8,889 nucleotides of DNA from Pseudonocardiaceae bacterium (GTDB lineage: Bacteria; Actinomycetota; Actinomycetes; Mycobacteriales; Pseudonocardiaceae). Made by a program: the position numbers and the translations under genes. The DNA is taken from the NCBI GenBank assembly GCA_025937115.1, contig JAICSB010000118.1:1-8889 (forward strand). Direction: 5' to 3'. Shown one piece after another: positions 4,803 to 8,889 of this stretch; within the stretch, counting starts at the first letter, position 1, and each line of letters opens with the position of its first letter. The notes beneath the pieces were generated by a model. It worked only from the letters and a program-made list of their open reading frames with translations, did no database searches and had not been told where the DNA came from.

Positions 4803-6958
4803 GCGGAGATCTCCTGGTTCTGTTGGATGGTGGCGTCGGCAAATACGGCCAAACGTCCAAGCGCCGCAGCACGCTCGTCGTCCGGAATCTGCAGCAGCAA
4901 CACGGCCGCGAGCCGGTCACCGTTGTGCCGGGCGCTCGCCGGGGTGATGACGTCGCGCAGACCCGCGATCCGAAGCCGGCGAGCCGCGTCGGCGAGCACT
5001 TCCGAGGTATGACCGGCGCCGAGCATCGCCGGCCACTCGGAGCCGGGACGCAGCAGCGCCTTCTTCTCGGGCAGGTGAACCGGGGTGGTGCCGGTGAACG
5101 GCAGTAGCAGACCCAGCGATGGATCTAGAGTCCGCTCCGCGCCGCGGAGCACGCCGCGTGTGTCGGCCCAGTCGACGGTGAGCAGTCCGGCGAGCAGATC
5201 GGCGGCACGGTCGTCATCGAGCTCTCCGGCAACGAACGACTGCACAGTCCCAACGGTGATCCGCACCCCCAACTGGTACCCGATCCGGACGCCCTTGACC
5301 GCGAGTACGAGATCAGTCTTCACGTCCTCGACCGCGCCAGGGAACGCGCGCCGCCGAGCCGCCTCGGCCAGCGCCGCCGCCAGCCGGCCGCTCAGCGGTG
5401 CGAGCGCTGGTCGATTGGTCCACATCGGGAAGCGTTCCACGGTGATCGGAGACAGCAGCGCGCGCAGCGGGAGCTTCGACTCTCGATCGTGGGCTGTCGC
5501 GAAGGCAAGCGCGATCCGCAGTTCGGCGTCATCTGCTGCCGCTTGTCGAAGCTCGCCGAGCAGCGCAGGACCTTTCCTGATCAGCAAGGGACCGACGGCC
5601 CGCCGCGCCGAGCCGGACCGTGCCACCGCCTCATGGCAACGGCCGACAGCGGCGATCACCTCAGTCAGTAGGTCAGGTTCGCCGGAGCGGGCATGGGCGA
5701 ACAGCGCCTGCTCGACCGCACGCAACCGAGCCGCAACCTGGGACGGCAGCTCGGCTCGGCGCAACCGCTCCAACCAGCGGTCGAGGTCCGTGAGCAGCTG
5801 CACCCCGCTGCTGCGGCGAACCACGATTCGACCGGCGACTACGGCCAGCGGATTCTGGCCGTGCCGATCGACGAACAGATGCCGCTCGAAGGCGGCAATT
5901 CCGCGGTCGACCCCGAGGGTCGATACCGCCCTGACGAAGTCGAGCCCAGAACTCGCCGGTCGTTTGTTCCATTCAGCGCGGCCTTCGGCGAGCAGATGGG
6001 TGATTTCGTCCAGCCGCGCGGGGGCCGACCATTCGGGCGCCCATAGCTCACCAAGCACGCTCTCTCCCGGGGCCTGGGTGGAGTATCCGGCAGCGGATCC
6101 GCGGACCTGAAATGGCAGCGCGACCCGCGCGTATTCGGCTCCGTAGCGCCGCACCACGGCAGTGGCGAACAGCAGCGCGCCCTCAACCGTAAGAAGGAAC
6201 GCCCAAGGATTGACGAAACCCTTGTCGTCGGACTTCTCCCACGGCGACGACTGGATCCCGCCCGCCCTGCCCGGATCGAACTGGCCGACTGCGTCCCGCA
6301 GGTACGGGGTGGACTCCGCACCACTGAACACCGAGTGCAGCCACCCTCGGGATCGGTGGTCGGAGAGAACCGACTGCAGCCGCGCGAGGTAAGTGGCAGA
6401 CAGGTCCTGACGGCCGAAATTGCCTCCGGTGCCGAGCAACCGGCTGTAGGCGGGATCGGCATCCTGTCCGAGCGCCACCGCCGCGTCGAGCCAGGGCAGC
6501 GCATGGTCGGGGAACTCGTTGCGGCACAGCCCAAGGACGTCGCGCTTGTGAGCCTTGTCCCACAGATCGTCGCCGTTGCCACCCCAACCTCGGTCCCGGC
6601 CGTTCGCCACAACTCGGTCACCCGCGGTGACCGCCTCGCGCAGGCACGCGAGCCGAGGATCGTCGGACTGCCGGACAGCTTGCAGGGCTCGCTCGGCGGT
6701 CACATTCTTGCCATTGCCCGCGAAGCCGGATCCGGCATTCCATGGCGAGACGATGGCCTCCGGCTCGAACCGCGCCAGCAGCTCGTCCACCAGCTTGTCG
6801 AGCGTCGCGAACCGGCTGTCGAGCACGAACCGCCTCCGCTCCCAACGTCCTGAGACCTCGCTGTCGAGCAGCCGGGTGACGGCACGCAGCAGCCCGAGTG
6901 CAGCCAGATAGCTGCCAAGCGGTGTGGTCCGGCAGCCCGGCAGCGTCAGTTCGGTCAT
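4799..6958 (-). CDS. csx17: Csx17, large (Cas8-type) subunit of type I-G
   Basis: Csx17 (also called Cas8u2) takes the place of Cas8 in I-G effector complexes, where the large subunit recognises the PAM and recruits Cas3. The 719-residue length is normal for the family. Family marks are LPGCRTTPLGSYLAALGLLR (6-25), SPWNAGSGF (71-79), LLGTGGNFGRQDLSATYLARL beginning at 174, SSPWEKSDDKGFVNPWAFLL beginning at 237 with EGALLFA following, LPFQVRGSAAGYST (281-294), and a GLDFVRAV block (338-345) followed by LGVDRGI. The C-terminal half is less conserved and mostly helical by composition. The ATG overlaps the cas3 stop in ATGA, with GAGGGAG just upstream, so translation of the two is probably coupled. 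Its end overlaps csb1 by 4 bp. Assignment by motif and gene order is firm. Details of PAM reading cannot be told from sequence alone. Confidence 0.95.
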   Translation of the reverse strand: MTELTLPGCRTTPLGSYLAALGLLRAVTRLLDSEVSGRWERRRFVLDSRFATLDKLVDELLARFEPEAIVSPWNAGSGFAGNGKNVTAERALQAVRQSDDPRLACLREAVTAGDRVVANGRDRGWGGNGDDLWDKAHKRDVLGLCRNEFPDHALPWLDAAVALGQDADPAYSRLLGTGGNFGRQDLSATYLARLQSVLSDHRSRGWLHSVFSGAESTPYLRDAVGQFDPGRAGGIQSSPWEKSDDKGFVNPWAFLLTVEGALLFATAVVRRYGAEYARVALPFQVRGSAAGYSTQAPGESVLGELWAPEWSAPARLDEITHLLAEGRAEWNKRPASSGLDFVRAVSTLGVDRGIAAFERHLFVDRHGQNPLAVVAGRIVVRRSSGVQLLTDLDRWLERLRRAELPSQVAARLRAVEQALFAHARSGEPDLLTEVIAAVGRCHEAVARSGSARRAVGPLLIRKGPALLGELRQAAADDAELRIALAFATAHDRESKLPLRALLSPITVERFPMWTNRPALAPLSGRLAAALAEAARRRAFPGAVEDVKTDLVLAVKGVRIGYQLGVRITVGTVQSFVAGELDDDRAADLLAGLLTVDWADTRGVLRGAERTLDPSLGLLLPFTGTTPVHLPEKKALLRPGSEWPAMLGAGHTSEVLADAARRLRIAGLRDVITPASARHNGDRLAAVLLLQIPDDERAAALGRLAVFADATIQQNQEISA
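4811..4815 (-). promoter_or_regulatory. Ribosome binding site of csb1
   Basis: The minus strand reads AGGAG, eight bases before the GTG start of csb1 and inside the end of csx17. It supports the GTG at 4802 as the real start. It overlaps a perfect 10-base palindrome, GGAGATCTCC (4805-4814), which could in principle affect access to the site but may be chance. Confidence 0.7.
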
Positions 6959-8889
6959 GACGCTCCCTCATAGCTGGCGCTGGCCCTCCAGTCGGCGCTG
7001 CGCACCAGAGCCTCGCAGAAGGCCAACCGGAACGGACCGAGATCCGCACGGTCGCGGAGCCGCAGCGCCCTGCTGGTTAACGATCCGTGACCGAACCGGG
7101 TGGCTAGGAGCGATACCGACCGGGCCGCCAGCAGGCCGGCAACGGGGAGCAGGGTGTCCACCGTGGACGATTTATCGACAACCCCAAGGACGGTGCCCTG
7201 CGGCTCGCCCGGACGCGCCCGAATCGTCAATCGCACTTTGCCGTGGTGTGCCAAAACCAAATAGGCGACGAGGTCCGGCTCTGCGACCCCGTCTAGCAGG
7301 CCTGTCGTCTCATCGAGCAGCAGAAGCGCACTGACCAGTTCGTGCCGGAAGTGCGGCGGGTCGTGCCGCAGCGGAGTCCGACCCGGAGACTTCGCCCAAG
7401 GTCCCTCGCCTTCCGGCTCGGACCTGTCAGCACGCTCTAGCGACGCCACGAACGTCGGGTGCGCCTTGCCGAGGTCGTGGTAGCGGCCCGCGAGCGCGAC
7501 TGCCTCGTGCGCACCGGGTGGAAGCTGCGGATCGAGCGCGTCCAGCAGCGTCCGGCATTCCCGCTCCACGTCGGCAAGGTGCTCAGTCAGTGCCACCCAG
7601 CGTCCGTTCGCCAGCACCGAATGCGGATCAGTATCCACCGCGTCGGGCACCTGCGTGGACGATGCAAGCGGCTCGACCGGCGCGGTACTCAGCGGTGCGA
7701 ACCCCCTACCAGGCAGGTAGCCGCCCCGCGCAGCATCGAGCACGATCACCGCCGTCGGGCGGACGTTCTCGGGACGTGCAGGCTCCCACCTACCCGACCT
7801 CTGGTCGAACGCTCGTGCCCTCGTACGGCCTTTGCTGATCATTTCCTTGACGTCGCCGATCGGGGCGGGACACAGCTCCGACCTTGCTGGTGCGCCGTCT
7901 TCCATCTGGTCGGCCGGTAGGTTCCGCCACGCCACGAAGACAGTGCGGTCAGTGGCGTCACGGATGAAGGGACTGACGTCGATGTCGTTGCCCGACAGAT
8001 CGGGTGCGGTGTCGAACAGGCTGAGCAGATCTCGACGCCGCAGCACCGGGTGCATCGGCCGGATCAGCTCGGTGGCCGCAGTCGCCAATTCCTCGCTGGT
8101 CATTGGCTGACCGTCGAACCGTGCCAACACACTCTCGGTGTGGTTGAGTTCTACAGCGTCATAGGGCAGGTGGTTTTTTGCTCCCGCTGGTGGAGTGGTC
8201 CAGAGCAGCCGTGCGTCGTTCGCTAGGCCGTCCCGGTTACAGCGGCCGGCCCGCTGAACGATCGACGACCACGGCGCCACCTCAGTGATCAGCGTGTCGG
8301 AGGTGAGGTCGACACCGGCCTCCAGCACCTGGGTTGCGACCACGATGCTCCCTTTACCGGGTTGCGCCAGCGCACGCTCGGTCCGCTCCTGGCGGTCGCC
8401 GGGCCGGAAACGGGAGTGCAGCAGCACCAGGTCCGCGTCCAGCGCGAGCTTGGCCACCTCGTCGAAAACGTCGGTCGCGCGCGACACGGTGTTGATCACT
8501 ACGAGAGTCCGGGTGCCGGGTCTATGGTGGGCGACGATGCGCTCGGCGAGCACGCGCGGGTACCGGCGGGTGTCGACGTCACCCAGTTCGAGTCGCCGCA
8601 CTGTCCTGGATGCCTTGAGGCGAATCTGCAACGACCCTGCCCGGTCTTCCTCGTCCAGCTTCACGACGGACAGCTCACGCTGGAAGTCCACGGTGGATAG
8701 GGCCGCGGGGTCCAGGGTCGCCGACATCCACATCGATCGGCACACCAGCGCGGTGCCCATCGCCTCCCGAAAACCTTGGAGCTGCAGGGTCGTCGGTAGC
8801 CCCGGGCCCATCAACTGCACCTCGTCGAACACAAACTGCACCCCGGCGTGCAGCAGCCCGAAACTCATCGGCCAGGAGCTGCGGAAATC
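6955..8889 (-). CDS. cas3: Cas3 helicase-nuclease with C-terminal HD domain, 5' end cut by window
   Basis: Cas3 is recruited to the R-loop made by the surveillance complex, unwinds target DNA with ATP and degrades it. The frame runs to the window edge, and the residues before the first in-window ATG (8868) read DFRSSWP into a conserved block, so that ATG is internal. The true start and the Walker A motif lie outside. Counting from the 8868 ATG, the DEVQ box is at 15-18, the SAT motif at 49-51, the ATQVLEAGVDL block at 178-188 and motif VI QRAGRCNR at 205-212. The HD nuclease follows at the C terminus, with H430, H464-D465 (RYHDLGK), H509, H541-H542 and D626 (SADWRAS) as likely metal ligands. 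A C-terminal HD domain is the I-G arrangement; most type I Cas3 proteins carry HD at the N terminus. All motifs in view are intact. It is the first cas gene seen, and the operon promoter must lie further right. Confidence 0.96.
   Translation of the reverse strand, partial: DFRSSWPMSFGLLHAGVQFVFDEVQLMGPGLPTTLQLQGFREAMGTALVCRSMWMSATLDPAALSTVDFQRELSVVKLDEEDRAGSLQIRLKASRTVRRLELGDVDTRRYPRVLAERIVAHHRPGTRTLVVINTVSRATDVFDEVAKLALDADLVLLHSRFRPGDRQERTERALAQPGKGSIVVATQVLEAGVDLTSDTLITEVAPWSSIVQRAGRCNRDGLANDARLLWTTPPAGAKNHLPYDAVELNHTESVLARFDGQPMTSEELATAATELIRPMHPVLRRRDLLSLFDTAPDLSGNDIDVSPFIRDATDRTVFVAWRNLPADQMEDGAPARSELCPAPIGDVKEMISKGRTRARAFDQRSGRWEPARPENVRPTAVIVLDAARGGYLPGRGFAPLSTAPVEPLASSTQVPDAVDTDPHSVLANGRWVALTEHLADVERECRTLLDALDPQLPPGAHEAVALAGRYHDLGKAHPTFVASLERADRSEPEGEGPWAKSPGRTPLRHDPPHFRHELVSALLLLDETTGLLDGVAEPDLVAYLVLAHHGKVRLTIRARPGEPQGTVLGVVDKSSTVDTLLPVAGLLAARSVSLLATRFGHGSLTSRALRLRDRADLGPFRLAFCEALVRSADWRASASYEGAS

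Noticed and set aside
5085..6110. 341-residue plus-strand open frame opposite csx17
   Set aside because: Serine- and arginine-rich low-complexity translation typical of an antisense frame, fully covered by the well-supported csx17.

Overview
The window holds almost all of a subtype I-G (formerly I-U) CRISPR-Cas locus, on the minus strand of a GC-rich genome. Strong third-position G/C bias, GTG starts and long spurious open frames on the opposite strand fit a high-GC actinobacterium. That host call is inference from composition and style only, because no taxonomic marker gene is present.

Read in the direction of transcription (right to left), the layout is as follows. cas3 has its helicase part cut by the right edge and a C-terminal HD nuclease (8889-6955). 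csx17/cas8 is the large subunit (6958-4799). csb1/cas7 is the backbone subunit (4802-3843). csb2 is a Cas5-Cas6 fusion that acts as crRNA-processing and Cascade subunit (3840-2419). Next come a natural Cas4-Cas1 fusion (2415-775) and cas2 (770-483). After these is a gene-free stretch of about 175 bp that probably contains the leader (482-308), followed by a very short CRISPR array of three identical 36-bp repeats and two spacers of 37 and 38 bp (307-125). The last 124 bp have lower GC (60 G/C in bases 1-120) and no recognised gene.

The six genes form one tight operon. Two junctions overlap by 4 bp (ATGA and GTGA) and the other three are 2-4 bp apart. Transcription must start upstream of cas3, outside the window. 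Csb2 would process the pre-crRNA, and Csb1, Csb2 and Csx17 would form the crRNA-guided surveillance complex. Cas3 would unwind and degrade the target, and Cas4-Cas1 with Cas2 would select and insert new spacers. Every catalytic or structural motif expected in the visible parts is present, so the system looks intact and probably functional.

The system type is known. The points worth a second look are the minimal array beside a complete cas set, the array orientation and leader elements, the operon coupling, a corrected csb2 start, and the low-GC sequence beyond the array.
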